Of a stretch of 64,000 nucleotides of DNA, positions 45,184 to 53,248 are shown in pieces. The stretch spans positions 78,942-142,941 of the forward strand of contig NZ_JAANHS010000008.1 in the NCBI RefSeq assembly GCF_011174775.1, read 5' to 3'. Numbering within the stretch: the first letter of the stretch is position 1; each line of letters starts with the position of its first letter. The position numbers and the translations under genes are program-made. The notes beneath the pieces are model-generated. The model was not told where the DNA came from, searched no databases, and saw nothing but the letters and a program-made list of their open reading frames with translations. Source of the stretch: Rhodobacter calidifons (lineage in GTDB: Bacteria > Pseudomonadota > Alphaproteobacteria > Rhodobacterales > Rhodobacteraceae).

Positions 45184-46385
45184 GTCCGCCCCTGCCTTGC
45201 GGCCAGCATTGCCCCCGCCAGACTTGCGATCCCGGCGACCGTCAGCACGGCAGTCAGGCCAACCCGGTCCAGCATGCCTGTGGCGACGGCGTTGATGGCG
45301 AGGATCACGATGCTGGAAGCGGTCCCGAAACCCGCAACGTCTGTGGCGGCCCGGTCCGGATCGACCCGCGCATACAAGAGCTGCGCCATGGCGATGGACG
45401 CGGCATAGACCAAGGCACCTGCCGTGACGGTATAGGCCGCCACGGGCCAGCCCGTGCGATGGCCGAGGCCCAGATGCACCGCTGCCAGCCCGCAGCCCAG
45501 AGCCGCCACGCTGACCATCACCCGATATCCGCCGTGCCGTTCCACCAGCGGCCGTGCCGCCAGTGCCGCGACCAGCCCCAACGCGTTGGCCAGCACAATG
45601 CCGATCAGCCCGACCTCGGCCACGCCAAAGCCCGCATCCACCAGCAGAACCGACTTCATCGCATAGGGCAGATCGCAGACCAGGGTCGCCAGTGCGCCCA
45701 CCGCGAACAGCACAGGAATGCCCGGCAGGCGAAACACACGCACATAGTCGGCCGGATGAAAGGCCAGCACGGCCGGGCGGGGTGCGCCCCTGTCCAACGG
45801 AGCGGCCAACAGCAGCGCCAGCGCCGCTGCCTGCACGACGGTCAGCGCCAGCATGGCAGCAGCCCAGCCCAGCCCGCCGAAGCCCCAGACGACACCGCCG
45901 CCCAGTATCGCCCCGGCCAATGCGGTCCCCGCGCGCTGCCAGACCACCGCGCGCGGCACGTCGGGGGCGGGAATCAGCCGCACCGTCAATGCCTCCAGCG
46001 CCATCACCTGCGTGCCGAGACAGACCGACACCGGCACCAGCAGGGCCACCAGAAGCATGGCCTCTGCGACCGGGTCCAACGTGGCCAGTGCCGCGAACAG
46101 CCCGACCAGAACCACCTGCGGCCCCAGCACCCATCCGCGGTAATGCCCGAGCCGCGCCACCCCGCGCCGGTCCAACAGCGGCGCCCAAAGGAAACGCGCC
46201 ACATAGGGGATCGCCACCAGCATCATCAGCCCCACCGCCCCCGATGCCGCCCCGCCCGCGCGCAGGAACAAGGGAACGGCAAAGATGATGAACTGCCCGG
46301 CGACTGCCGCCGAACAGGACAGCACGGCCAGTGACGGGATCGGGCCAATCCCAGAGCGGTGCTGCGATCCGAGGGCCATTGCCAT
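45180..46385 (-). CDS. MFS transporter, siderophore-uptake type
   Basis: 401 residues with about 12 predicted helices. It resembles the AmpG/RhtX/FptX group of single-protein siderophore importers (LLMLVAIPYVARFLWAPLLDR-type loop 2-3 segment). It lies one base after the receptor stop and overlaps the reductase start, so receptor, permease and reductase form one uptake route without an ABC transporter. Confidence 0.85.
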   Translation of the reverse strand: MAMALGSQHRSGIGPIPSLAVLSCSAAVAGQFIIFAVPLFLRAGGAASGAVGLMMLVAIPYVARFLWAPLLDRRGVARLGHYRGWVLGPQVVLVGLFAALATLDPVAEAMLLVALLVPVSVCLGTQVMALEALTVRLIPAPDVPRAVVWQRAGTALAGAILGGGVVWGFGGLGWAAAMLALTVVQAAALALLLAAPLDRGAPRPAVLAFHPADYVRVFRLPGIPVLFAVGALATLVCDLPYAMKSVLLVDAGFGVAEVGLIGIVLANALGLVAALAARPLVERHGGYRVMVSVAALGCGLAAVHLGLGHRTGWPVAAYTVTAGALVYAASIAMAQLLYARVDPDRAATDVAGFGTASSIVILAINAVATGMLDRVGLTAVLTVAGIASLAGAMLAARQGRT

Positions 46386-46386
46386 C

Positions 46387-48486
46387 TCAGAACCGCCGCG
46401 TCAGGGTCAGCCCGATCGTGCGCGGCGCCACAAGGTCGGCCCCGGCCCCGGTGACGATGCGGGTCTTTCCCGCACTGTCGGTCAGGTTGGTGACATAGGC
46501 GCGCAGTTCAGCCTGCCCGATGAACCGGCTGACGCCCAGATCGACGACCGTGTAGTCGCCCACCGCCTCTTCCGGCAGATTGTTGAAATCGTTGAAGGTC
46601 TTGCCGACATAGGTGATCCGGCCGTCGACCTGCCAGTCGGGCGCCGGTGTCCAGACGGCACCCAGCGACAGTGTGGCCCGCGGGTCCTGGCCGAACCGGT
46701 TGCCCTGCACGGCGGGCGTCGCCGCGGCGGCGCGGGTGATGCGTGTGGTAAGAAGGCCGAAGGCCGCGTCGATCCGCAGGTCGTCGGTCGCCTGCCAGTC
46801 GCCCTCGGCCTCGATGCCCCAGGATTCGCCTTCTTCCTGGTTGAAGACCTGCAGGCTCAGCCGGTTGCCGGGCACCGTGGCGCCGTAGACCTGCGGCGCG
46901 TCGAGCCGGTTGTAGAAGGCGGTCAGCCCCAAGCGCAGGTTGCCGTCCGCGCTTTCGTGGCGCCAGGTGGCCTCGGCCGTCCACATGCTTTCGCTGTCAT
47001 AGCTGTAGGGCACGCCGGTGAAGGCGTTGATCGCCGCGCCCCCCGGCGTGAAGCCGCGCCGCAGCGACAGGCCCAGCGTGTTGCGGTCGTCCAGACGATA
47101 GCCGATGCCGATGCTGGGCAGCAAGATGGTCTCGTCGGTGGCGCTGGAGTTGGCGCCGAACACCGGCGGGAAGGGCGGCGGAAACAGGACCGTGGTGGCG
47201 ATGTCGCGGGTGTCGGAATAGCGTTGCAGCCGCGCGCCGAAGCTCAGCGTCGTCCGCGCGCCCAGGCCGTAGCGCAGATCGGCATAGACGGCCGCGCTGC
47301 GGGCCTTGACGTCGATGCTGGCCAGCAGGGGGGCGCCGGTGGCGTCGAAGGCCTGCTCGCGCCGCTCGAAAGCCAGGCCGACGATCCCGTTCAACTGCCC
47401 CGCCGCAGGGTTCCCCTCGGCCCCGAAGCGGTAGAGCACATCGAGGTTCAGCAGACGCTCGTCCGCCTCCAGCCGACTGGGAAAGGTCTGCTCCTTGCGG
47501 CTGGCGAACCGGTCGCGGCCCCAGGACAGCACGGTTTCCAGCCGCCCCGCGCCGATGTCGGTGCCGGTCTTGAAGGCCAGGACGGTTGCATCGATGTCGA
47601 AGGCGCGCATCGGCGCGGTGGCGTTAAGCGCCCGGTCGGCATAGGGTCGCCCCGTCAGGCCCGGGTCCTGGATGAAGTTCCGCGTCTGCGGCACATAGCC
47701 CGTCTGGCCTTCCGCGATCAGCGCCCAGTCGGTGACGCTGCCGAACCCCAGATCGACGCTGCCTTCAAGCTGGCCGCGCAGGCGGAGGGTGCTGTATTCG
47801 GTGATCCAGTCCCCGCCCGTGCCCAGAACCTCGCGCGGGTCGTCGCCGCGCAGATGCTCGAAGGTCAGCCGCGCCCGCAGGTCGGGGCCGACGGGGCCGG
47901 AGATCATCCCGTTCAGCACGTATTGCGGGCCGTTGACCGCGCTGGAGGCGATGCCCGTCTGGATCGCGGCCTCGAAGGTGTCGGCCGGGCGGTTGGTCTC
48001 GACGACGACGGCCCCGGCGATGCCCGCGCGCCCGCGCAGGAGCGACTGCGGCCCGCGCAGCACCTCGATCTGCTGCACGTCCCACAGCGAGGTGAAGGCG
48101 CTGTTGACCAGGCTGGGGATCCGGGTGACGCCGTCGATGATAACGGGCAGGCGCGACGGCGCCCCGGTGATGGCGGCCGAGTTCAGCCCGCCCGCGCCAC
48201 CGCCCTGGGTGCCGCGGATCGAGGGCAGTTCGCTCGGCCCCTGCACGAAGGCGTTGGGGGTGCGGGGCACAACCGTGTTGATCTGCGCGCCGGGCTGCGC
48301 CACGTCCGGCGCATCGCCGGGCAGGACGCTGACGCCCTGCAGGGTCTGGTCCAGCGTGCGCGCCACGCGTTCGCCCAGAAGGACGATCGTGCCGAGGAAA
48401 GTGTCCCCGTCCTGTGCTGCGGCCGGGCCGGACAGCGCGACGCTGCACAGCAATCCGGCCAGAGTTCCGCGAACCAATCGCCGCAT
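46387..48486 (-). CDS. TonB-dependent siderophore receptor
   Basis: About 699 residues. A signal peptide (to AAAQD, residue ~25) is followed by a plug with LPSIRGTQGGGAGGLNSAAI and IEVLRGPQSLLRGRAGIAGAV. A 22-strand barrel ends in the C-terminal Phe (LTLTRRF). The plug pattern and co-transcription with an MFS importer and SIP-type reductase favour a ferric siderophore as ligand. Start at MRRLVRGT (48486); a longer frame from 48507 is possible. Confidence 0.9.
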   Translation of the reverse strand: MRRLVRGTLAGLLCSVALSGPAAAQDGDTFLGTIVLLGERVARTLDQTLQGVSVLPGDAPDVAQPGAQINTVVPRTPNAFVQGPSELPSIRGTQGGGAGGLNSAAITGAPSRLPVIIDGVTRIPSLVNSAFTSLWDVQQIEVLRGPQSLLRGRAGIAGAVVVETNRPADTFEAAIQTGIASSAVNGPQYVLNGMISGPVGPDLRARLTFEHLRGDDPREVLGTGGDWITEYSTLRLRGQLEGSVDLGFGSVTDWALIAEGQTGYVPQTRNFIQDPGLTGRPYADRALNATAPMRAFDIDATVLAFKTGTDIGAGRLETVLSWGRDRFASRKEQTFPSRLEADERLLNLDVLYRFGAEGNPAAGQLNGIVGLAFERREQAFDATGAPLLASIDVKARSAAVYADLRYGLGARTTLSFGARLQRYSDTRDIATTVLFPPPFPPVFGANSSATDETILLPSIGIGYRLDDRNTLGLSLRRGFTPGGAAINAFTGVPYSYDSESMWTAEATWRHESADGNLRLGLTAFYNRLDAPQVYGATVPGNRLSLQVFNQEEGESWGIEAEGDWQATDDLRIDAAFGLLTTRITRAAAATPAVQGNRFGQDPRATLSLGAVWTPAPDWQVDGRITYVGKTFNDFNNLPEEAVGDYTVVDLGVSRFIGQAELRAYVTNLTDSAGKTRIVTGAGADLVAPRTIGLTLTRRF

Positions 48487-48498
48487 GGCGCCCTCATT

Positions 48499-48517
48499 CC
48501 CAAGCATTTTACTTGGG
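48499..48517. promoter_or_regulatory. Palindrome upstream of the siderophore-receptor gene
   Basis: CCCAAG (48499-48504), 7-nt AT-rich spacer CATTTTA, CTTGGG (48512-48517): a perfect 6-bp inverted repeat. It is 12 nt upstream of the receptor ATG at 48486 and just downstream of a TATACC hexamer on the same strand. It could be the operator of the adjacent AraC-type regulator or an iron regulator. Confidence 0.45.
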
Positions 48518-48588
48518 TATAGCGGCGCGCCGGTGCCGCTGCCAGCGTTGCCGCCTGTCCGATCCGGTCAATCCGCTGTCCGAACGGG

Positions 48589-49551
48589 TCAGGATGGTCG
48601 GATCAGGCCGGACGGGGGCAGGCCGTATTCCTGTCGGCAGGCCTTCGCCAGCGCCTCGGGCGAGGCATAGCCCACGGCACGCGCGGCCTCGGCCACCGGC
48701 ACGCCGTCGCGCAGGAGTCGCAGCGCCGCCCCCAGCGCCGCGCGCCGGATCACCGCGAAGGCCGAGGTGCCACACTCGGCCCGCAGGGCGCGGTTCAGCG
48801 TGGACAGCGACACGGCACAGGCATCGGCCAGGGCGGCCGGCGTCAGGTCGAGCGTCGGCCGCTCGGCCACCCGCCGGAGCGCCAGTTCGGCGAGGCCGGT
48901 CGCGGCCGGTCGCGCGGCGGCCTCCGGACCGGCCCCGCCCAGCAACGGCAGGATATCGGCCAGCGCCGCCAGGGCCAACCCTTCGGCCCGCAGCGCCGCC
49001 GCAGGGGGCGCCTGGTCCAGGTGGAACAGGGTCAGCGCCAGCTGGAGCAGTGCCGCGGACATGCGCCCGCTGCGCAGGGTCCGGCCTGCGATGGCAGCGC
49101 GCAGCGTGGCCGCCGCGGCCCTGTCCGTGGCGGCAAGCCGCGGCAGTCCCTCGGCCATCACGTGCACCGACACGGTGCGGAAGCCGGGTTGTGCCGGGGC
49201 GTTCACAAGCCAGGTCGATGGTCCGGGACTGCCGACCACCAGCCAGTCCCCCGCCCGCAGCGAGAACTCCCGGCCGGTCGCGGCCTCGGACGAACGGCTT
49301 TCGCCCGCCAGCCGCAACTCCAGGGTCAGTCCGGGATGGCCATCGACCTCGGCGGCAAACGGGCGCAACCCCGAAAGGTCACCCCTCAGCACTGCCAGGT
49401 GCGGTGTAACCAGCAACGGATCGATCCAGCCGCGCGCCATGACCTGCGTCCGCGGCACCAACATCTCGATGCGCTGCTGCATGACGCTTTCGCCCAGCGC
49501 CGCCACCGATCCGGGTGTGATGTCCGTGCGCCGCCGCTGCGCCAGCGTCAT
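48589..49551 (-). CDS. AraC-family transcriptional regulator
   Basis: 320 residues. An N-terminal effector domain resembles PchR-type siderophore sensors (RLAGESRSSEAATGREFSL, then WLVNAPAQPGFRTVSVHV). The C-terminal double helix-turn-helix spans about residues 225-318 (LADACAVSLSTLNRAL, then AEAARAVGYASPEALAKAC). It is placed 102 nt upstream of the TonB receptor gene in the same orientation and probably activates it in response to the siderophore. The start overlaps the stop of a 45-codon gene (ATGA). Confidence 0.9.
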   Translation of the reverse strand: MTLAQRRRTDITPGSVAALGESVMQQRIEMLVPRTQVMARGWIDPLLVTPHLAVLRGDLSGLRPFAAEVDGHPGLTLELRLAGESRSSEAATGREFSLRAGDWLVVGSPGPSTWLVNAPAQPGFRTVSVHVMAEGLPRLAATDRAAAATLRAAIAGRTLRSGRMSAALLQLALTLFHLDQAPPAAALRAEGLALAALADILPLLGGAGPEAAARPAATGLAELALRRVAERPTLDLTPAALADACAVSLSTLNRALRAECGTSAFAVIRRAALGAALRLLRDGVPVAEAARAVGYASPEALAKACRQEYGLPPSGLIRPS

Positions 49552-49685
49552 GGCACACCGTCGTGCCGGTCCGTCCACCGGTCGAGCGCTGCGTCGTCGG
49601 GCCAGGCGACCTGCCTCAGCAAGGACAGGATCCGCCCCACAGCGGCCATAAGGTGCCGGACGCCTGCCAGCCCGCGTCGCGTCAT
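49548..49685 (-). CDS. 45-residue protein coupled between the 165-residue gene and araC
   Basis: An open frame of 46 codons, start ATG 49685 and stop TGA 49548-49550. The start overlaps the stop of the upstream gene and the stop overlaps the AraC start, both as ATGA. This double coupling argues that it is translated. The product (MTRRGLAGVRHLMAAVG... ending TDRHDGVP) has a basic, amphipathic N-terminal helix and an acidic tail. No family recognised. Confidence 0.55.
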   Translation of the reverse strand: MTRRGLAGVRHLMAAVGRILSLLRQVAWPDDAALDRWTDRHDGVP

Positions 49686-50179
49686 CGCGGAACCGGCGGC
49701 GAGGTGCAGGATGCAGGTTCGGCTCCACCGCTCGCCACCTCTCGCTGCGTTCCGACCAGAAGCCGGATCGCGGCCAGCAGGGCGCGGGGGTCGTTGCCCT
49801 CGCACAGGATCGAGGCCATGGCCTGCGCATCGTCCTGCCGCCCGCGCGCGGTCATCCGGTGGACCGACAGCAGCAGGCGCTCGACCGGCGTCACGAAGAC
49901 CGAACAGGTCGGGCAGCCGGCGGCGTTGAAGGCGAAACAGGACTGCCGCGTCGCCCGCAGCGCCTGCACGACCGACAGGATGTCGAAGGCGAGACCGGGA
50001 CCGTGCGCATCGCCCGCCACCCGCAGGCTTTCGGACAGGGCGGCGATCCAGCACTGGCTGGCGGGAGCGGCGAACTGCGCGAAGTAGTGGCGCGCTATCG
50101 TCAGGAATGCGGTTTCGTCGGGGGTCGGGGCAAAGTCGGACAGCGGCGTTCCGTTCGGCATCCGGCAGCATCCGGTCAT
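49682..50179 (-). CDS. 165-residue helical protein of unknown family, paralogue of 50820-51314
   Basis: 165 residues, predicted mostly helical and soluble. Notable segments: N-terminal CC pair (MTGCCRMPNG), FLTIARHYFAQF near residue 25, the FNAAGCPTCSVF CxxC motif near residue 95, and ILCEGNDPRALLAAIRLL near the C-terminus. The CxxC could bind a metal. The divergent gene at 50820 encodes a protein of 164 residues with the same layout, so I infer paralogy. Starts and stops at both ends are ATGA-coupled. Function unknown; context is iron and copper. Confidence 0.7.
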   Translation of the reverse strand: MTGCCRMPNGTPLSDFAPTPDETAFLTIARHYFAQFAAPASQCWIAALSESLRVAGDAHGPGLAFDILSVVQALRATRQSCFAFNAAGCPTCSVFVTPVERLLLSVHRMTARGRQDDAQAMASILCEGNDPRALLAAIRLLVGTQREVASGGAEPASCTSPPVPR

Positions 50180-50247
50180 CGGCCGCACCGGCAACAGGCG
50201 GGTCGTTCGGCGTGCTGCGCAGGGGTTGGTGGTGCAGGGAGCGTCAT
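50176..50247 (-). CDS. 23-residue Cys-containing leader peptide
   Basis: A short frame (ATG 50247, TGA 50176-50178) preceded by a GAGGTG ribosome site and overlapping the 165-residue gene start by ATGA. The product ends RPACCRCGR, giving three Cys in the last seven residues. It has the size and coupling expected of a translated leader that senses metal or cysteine availability. Overlap by chance cannot be excluded. Confidence 0.4.
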   Translation of the reverse strand: MTLPAPPTPAQHAERPACCRCGR

Positions 50248-50375
50248 GGTCACCTCGTAAGGATCAGGGCCGCATGCAGCCGCTGGTGATGGCGGGTTGC
50301 CGTTGCAGCATGGTTCCGTCAGGGACGCCGAACGGCGGCGAAAGCGTGACGGACACCGCGCAGTACTAGGTATGC

Positions 50376-50505
50376 TTTAGTTTATCGTTTTAGTCGGAAA
50401 TGCAAGAGATTCCGTTGGAAAGGCAACAGCGCCCTAATTCCTGCCGGTCCACCCGGCAGCGGGCGGAATGCCGCCCCTTGCAATAGGCGTGTCTTTCAGT
50501 AAAGT
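50376..50505. promoter_or_regulatory. Divergent control region of the two small-gene operons
   Basis: Within the 333-base spacer 50248-50580: direct repeats TTTAGT at 50376-50381 and 50389-50394 in an AT-rich patch; a 7-bp hairpin CTGCCGG/CCGGCAG (50441-50459); a 6-bp hairpin GGGCGG/CCGCCC (50461-50476); then a good plus-strand promoter TTGCAA (50478-50483), 16-nt spacer, TAAAGT (50500-50505), about 75 nt upstream of the next gene. Confidence 0.5.
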
Positions 50506-50580
50506 ACATGACGCTAGCTGTGTGCCAGTCCCCAACCGCCGACAGCGCCACCTGTCGGTACCACGGCACAAGGAGGCGCC

Positions 50581-50823
50581 ATGTCGACCGATCCCCTGCA
50601 TCTGCTTGCACTTGACGTACTGGCTAGGCGGCACGTCTCGGGCCTGTCGCCCTGCCTGCGTGAAGCCCTGCTGTCCAGCCTTGTCGCATCCATGCGCGCG
50701 GGTGGCCAACCCGCCGATCTGCGCCAATGGCCCGTGCTGGTCCACAGCACGGCCAGCCCTGCCGCCTGCAGGCAATCGACCGGGGGGCCGCGGGCGCGTC
50801 CGGCGCTGCGGGTGGTTCCGTGA
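50581..50823 (+). CDS. 80-residue protein, first gene of the pseudoazurin operon
   Basis: 80 residues after a near-consensus AAGGAGG ribosome site (50570-50576, 5-nt spacing). The first ~55 residues (MSTDPLHLLALDVLARRH...) look like a compact helical domain; the rest is Arg/Pro-rich. Its stop overlaps the next start (GTGA). No family recognised. Confidence 0.6.
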   Translation: MSTDPLHLLALDVLARRHVSGLSPCLREALLSSLVASMRAGGQPADLRQWPVLVHSTASPAACRQSTGGPRARPALRVVP

Positions 50824-51314
50824 TCCACGATACCCGACTGCGCAACAGCCATGCGGACGTCCGGTCCGACCCGGATGACTTCGAACGCGGCCTTCTGGCT
50901 GTGACCCGGCATTTCTTCGCTGATGCGCCACCGGATGCGGTGCCGGGCTGGCGCCTTGCCTTTGGCCTGGCGACCGAACTCTGGGGCATCAGCAACGGCC
51001 CGCGTGCGGCCCAGTCGCTCCTGCACCTGGCCGAAGCTGTCGATGCCGCACGTGGCAGGGCCTTGCCGGTCCCGTCCCTTTCGGACGGGCCGATGCCGCA
51101 TCCGGCGGCCGGGGACGAAGCCGACCTGATGGCGCTGATCCATGCGATCCGGCGCAATCGGCTGAACTCCGCGCAGATCGTTGCGTGCCGGATGCATGGC
51201 GACCCGGCCGATCCCGCTATCCTGCAGGCCACAGCGATGCTCGCGGGGCTGTTTCCTGCCGAACACCCGCTGCCGGAAGGCGGCGCACCGGCTGCAACAC
51301 CGCTGCGCCGCTGA
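50820..51314 (+). CDS. 164-residue helical protein, paralogue of the 165-residue gene
   Basis: Starts at GTG 50820 inside the preceding stop (GTGA). Segments that line up with the divergent paralogue: LLAVTRHFFADAPP (versus FLTIARHYFAQFAAP), DLMALIHAIRRN, and a late MHGDPADPAILQATAML (versus CEGNDPRALLAAIRLL). The CxxC of the partner is absent here. Length and layout agree within one residue. It is followed 39 nt later by a pseudoazurin gene on the same strand. Function unknown. Confidence 0.7.
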   Translation: MIHDTRLRNSHADVRSDPDDFERGLLAVTRHFFADAPPDAVPGWRLAFGLATELWGISNGPRAAQSLLHLAEAVDAARGRALPVPSLSDGPMPHPAAGDEADLMALIHAIRRNRLNSAQIVACRMHGDPADPAILQATAMLAGLFPAEHPLPEGGAPAATPLRR

Positions 51315-51353
51315 AGGCCCGACATCATTGATTGCCGAACCAAGGAGAACAGA

Positions 51354-51857
51354 ATGTCCAATACCCGCCTGCACCGCCGCCTGTTGCTGACACTGCCCGC
51401 GCTGATCCTTCTGCCCCGGCGGCTTGCAGCCCAGACGACTGCCCACGAGGTGCAGATGCTGAACGTGAATCCTGACGACAAGAAGCAGAAGATGCTGTTC
51501 CTGCCCGGCGTGGTGCGCGCGCAGCCCGGCGACACCGTGACCTTCCGGGCGGTACAAAAGGGACACAACGCGCAGTCGATCGAGGGGCTGATCCCCGAGG
51601 GTGCCGAAGAATTCAAGGGCAAGATCAACGAAGAGATCGAACTGACCCTTACGGTCGAGGGTACCTATGCCTACCAGTGCCAGCCGCATTCAATGATGGG
51701 GATGATAGGCTTCCTGCTGGTCGGAAACTTCACCGCGAATCTTCCGGCGGTACGCGAGGGCGCGCTGGCGCTTCGCGGAAAGGAGACCAAGGCGCGGGCC
51801 GAAACGCTGCTGGCGGAGATCGACGCCATTGCCGCTGCCGAGGGGCTGTCCGGATAG
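51354..51857 (+). CDS. Pseudoazurin-type blue copper protein
   Basis: 167 residues. A signal peptide (LLLTLPALILLPRRLAAQ, about residues 9-27) exports it to the periplasm. The type-1 copper ligands are His71 (QKGHNAQS), Cys109, His112 and Met117 (AYQCQPHSMMGM), with the C-x2-H-x4-M spacing of pseudoazurin. Pseudoazurins donate electrons to copper nitrite reductase and related enzymes; no such enzyme lies in this window. AAGGAG precedes the ATG. It is the third gene of the small-gene operon. Confidence 0.93.
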   Translation: MSNTRLHRRLLLTLPALILLPRRLAAQTTAHEVQMLNVNPDDKKQKMLFLPGVVRAQPGDTVTFRAVQKGHNAQSIEGLIPEGAEEFKGKINEEIELTLTVEGTYAYQCQPHSMMGMIGFLLVGNFTANLPAVREGALALRGKETKARAETLLAEIDAIAAAEGLSG

Positions 51858-51879
51858 GCCCGCAACGGTGCCCGGCCGG

Positions 51880-52395
51880 TCAGGCGGCGGGCGACCGCTC
51901 GATCTGCCAGACCAGCCCGGTAAAGCCCTCGCGCCAGGCAAAAGTAACAAGGTGGCTGTCGATGGTGTAGCGCGCGGCGATCAGCGGCACCGCCCGGATC
52001 AGCACCAGCACCGTGCGCAGCGGGCGGTGCACGGCGGGCGGGGCCATCGTCTCGGAGGCCAGGATGCCAAGCGGCACCGACAGGATCACCGCGCCCAGCG
52101 TGCCGAGAACCGCGATACGCAGGGTCTCGGCGCTGCCCTTGAGGATCTCGGGCAGCACCGACGGGTAGGGCGGCACCATCCGGCCAAGGAACTCGGCCAC
52201 GCGCGGCCCGGCCGACAGAATGCGCGACAGGTCGGCGTCCACCTTGGCAAAGGACCACAGCACCGCCAGGGGCGGCGTGCTCACCCTGTTCATCGCGGCG
52301 CGTCCCAATTGCAGCTCTTTCTGGGTACGGGTGTTCGACGAGGTGTCCGGTGCGGTTTTCGAGCAGGAGATCACCGCGGACCTGCCCGCCAACAC
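51880..52395 (-). pseudogene. Truncated phosphonate ABC transporter permease (phnE remnant)
   Basis: The middle of the frame matches the PhnE N-terminal half: FLGRMVPPYPSVLPEILKGS, then TLRIAVLGTLGAVILSVPLG and a following RTVLVLIRAVP. After about residue 138 the PhnE-like sequence stops and ~30 unrelated residues (TIDSHLVTFAWREGF...) complete the frame, so the C-terminal half is lost. The 5' side abuts the left end of an IS66 element. I infer a deletion chimera next to the IS. Confidence 0.65.
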
Positions 52396-52451
52396 GCAGT
52401 TCCTTTGTAAGCGTCCGGCCTGACCGCTCTGCCGAAGTGCGATGGTGCGGG

Positions 52452-52481
52452 ATAGTGTCCACCAACGTTAGTGGACACTAT
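52452..52481. repeat. Perfect 11-bp inverted repeat in the IS66 leader
   Basis: ATAGTGTCCAC (52452-52462) and GTGGACACTAT (52471-52481) around an 8-nt spacer. It lies between the IS left end and tnpA, where it may act as a control hairpin. Confidence 0.7.
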
Positions 52482-52489
52482 GGTGCTTG

Positions 52490-52846
52490 ATGGCGCGGCG
52501 AACGAGGCGACTTTGGACGGATGAAGAGAACCGGTCGATCTGCCTGCGGACGACGGCGCCGGGCGTATCCGTGGCCCAGGTGGCGCTTCGCTATGCGGTG
52601 AATGCGAACCTGACCTTCAAGTGGCTGCGCGATCCCAAGTATCGGCCCAAGCCCGGAACGGGATCAGAGGACGTCGGTTTGCGCTTTCTGCCGGTGGAGA
52701 TCGTCAAGGAAGCGCCGGTGATCCGGCAGATGCCTGCCACAGATAACCACATCGAGATTGACTTGGCGGATGGGCACCGGATGCGCATCAGCGGGAGCTA
52801 TTATCCCGAGGCATTGGCGCGGCTGATCCGGGGTCTGACGGTTTGA
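52490..52846 (+). CDS. tnpA: IS66 accessory protein TnpA
   Basis: 118 residues of the IS66 Orf1/TnpA family with an N-terminal HTH-like part ([24 protein letters not shown]...) and a C-terminal segment [15 protein letters not shown]. The ATG at 52490 is chosen over TTG 52487. The stop overlaps the tnpB start (TTGA). Confidence 0.85.
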   Translation: MARRTRRLWTDEENRSICLRTTAPGVSVAQVALRYAVNANLTFKWLRDPKYRPKPGTGSEDVGLRFLPVEIVKEAPVIRQMPATDNHIEIDLADGHRMRISGSYYPEALARLIRGLTV

Positions 52847-53190
52847 TCCCGGTTCCGGTTAACACGCAGGTCCGGCTGGCGGCAGGTGTCACCGATATGC
52901 GCAAGGGCTTTGCTGCGCTCGCAGCGCAGGCCGAGGCGGTGCTGAAGCAGGACCCGTTCGCCGGGCATCTGTTCGTGTTCCGTGGTCGGCAGGGTGACCT
53001 TGTGAAGATCATCTGGTGCGATCGTCAAGGCGCCTGCATGTTCATGAAGCGGCTGGAGAAGGGCCGGTTCGTCTGGCCCTCGGCCAAGGAGGGGAAGGTG
53101 GCACTGACGCCTGCGCAGTTGTCGATGCTGCTGGAGGGGATCGACTGGCGGGCCCCGCAGCGAACCTGGCGGCCCTTGGCAGCGGGATAA
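52843..53190 (+). CDS. tnpB: IS66 accessory protein TnpB
   Basis: 115 residues with the family hallmarks [33 protein letters not shown] and [13 protein letters not shown]. It starts at a TTG overlapping the tnpA stop. TnpB is required for transposition of IS66 elements, though its biochemistry is unclear. Intact. Confidence 0.93.
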   Translation: MIPVPVNTQVRLAAGVTDMRKGFAALAAQAEAVLKQDPFAGHLFVFRGRQGDLVKIIWCDRQGACMFMKRLEKGRFVWPSAKEGKVALTPAQLSMLLEGIDWRAPQRTWRPLAAG

Positions 53191-53248
53191 TCTGCTGCCC
53201 TGCAAGAGAAGGATTTCCACAAGGAATACACTGGGATAAACTTCCCGC

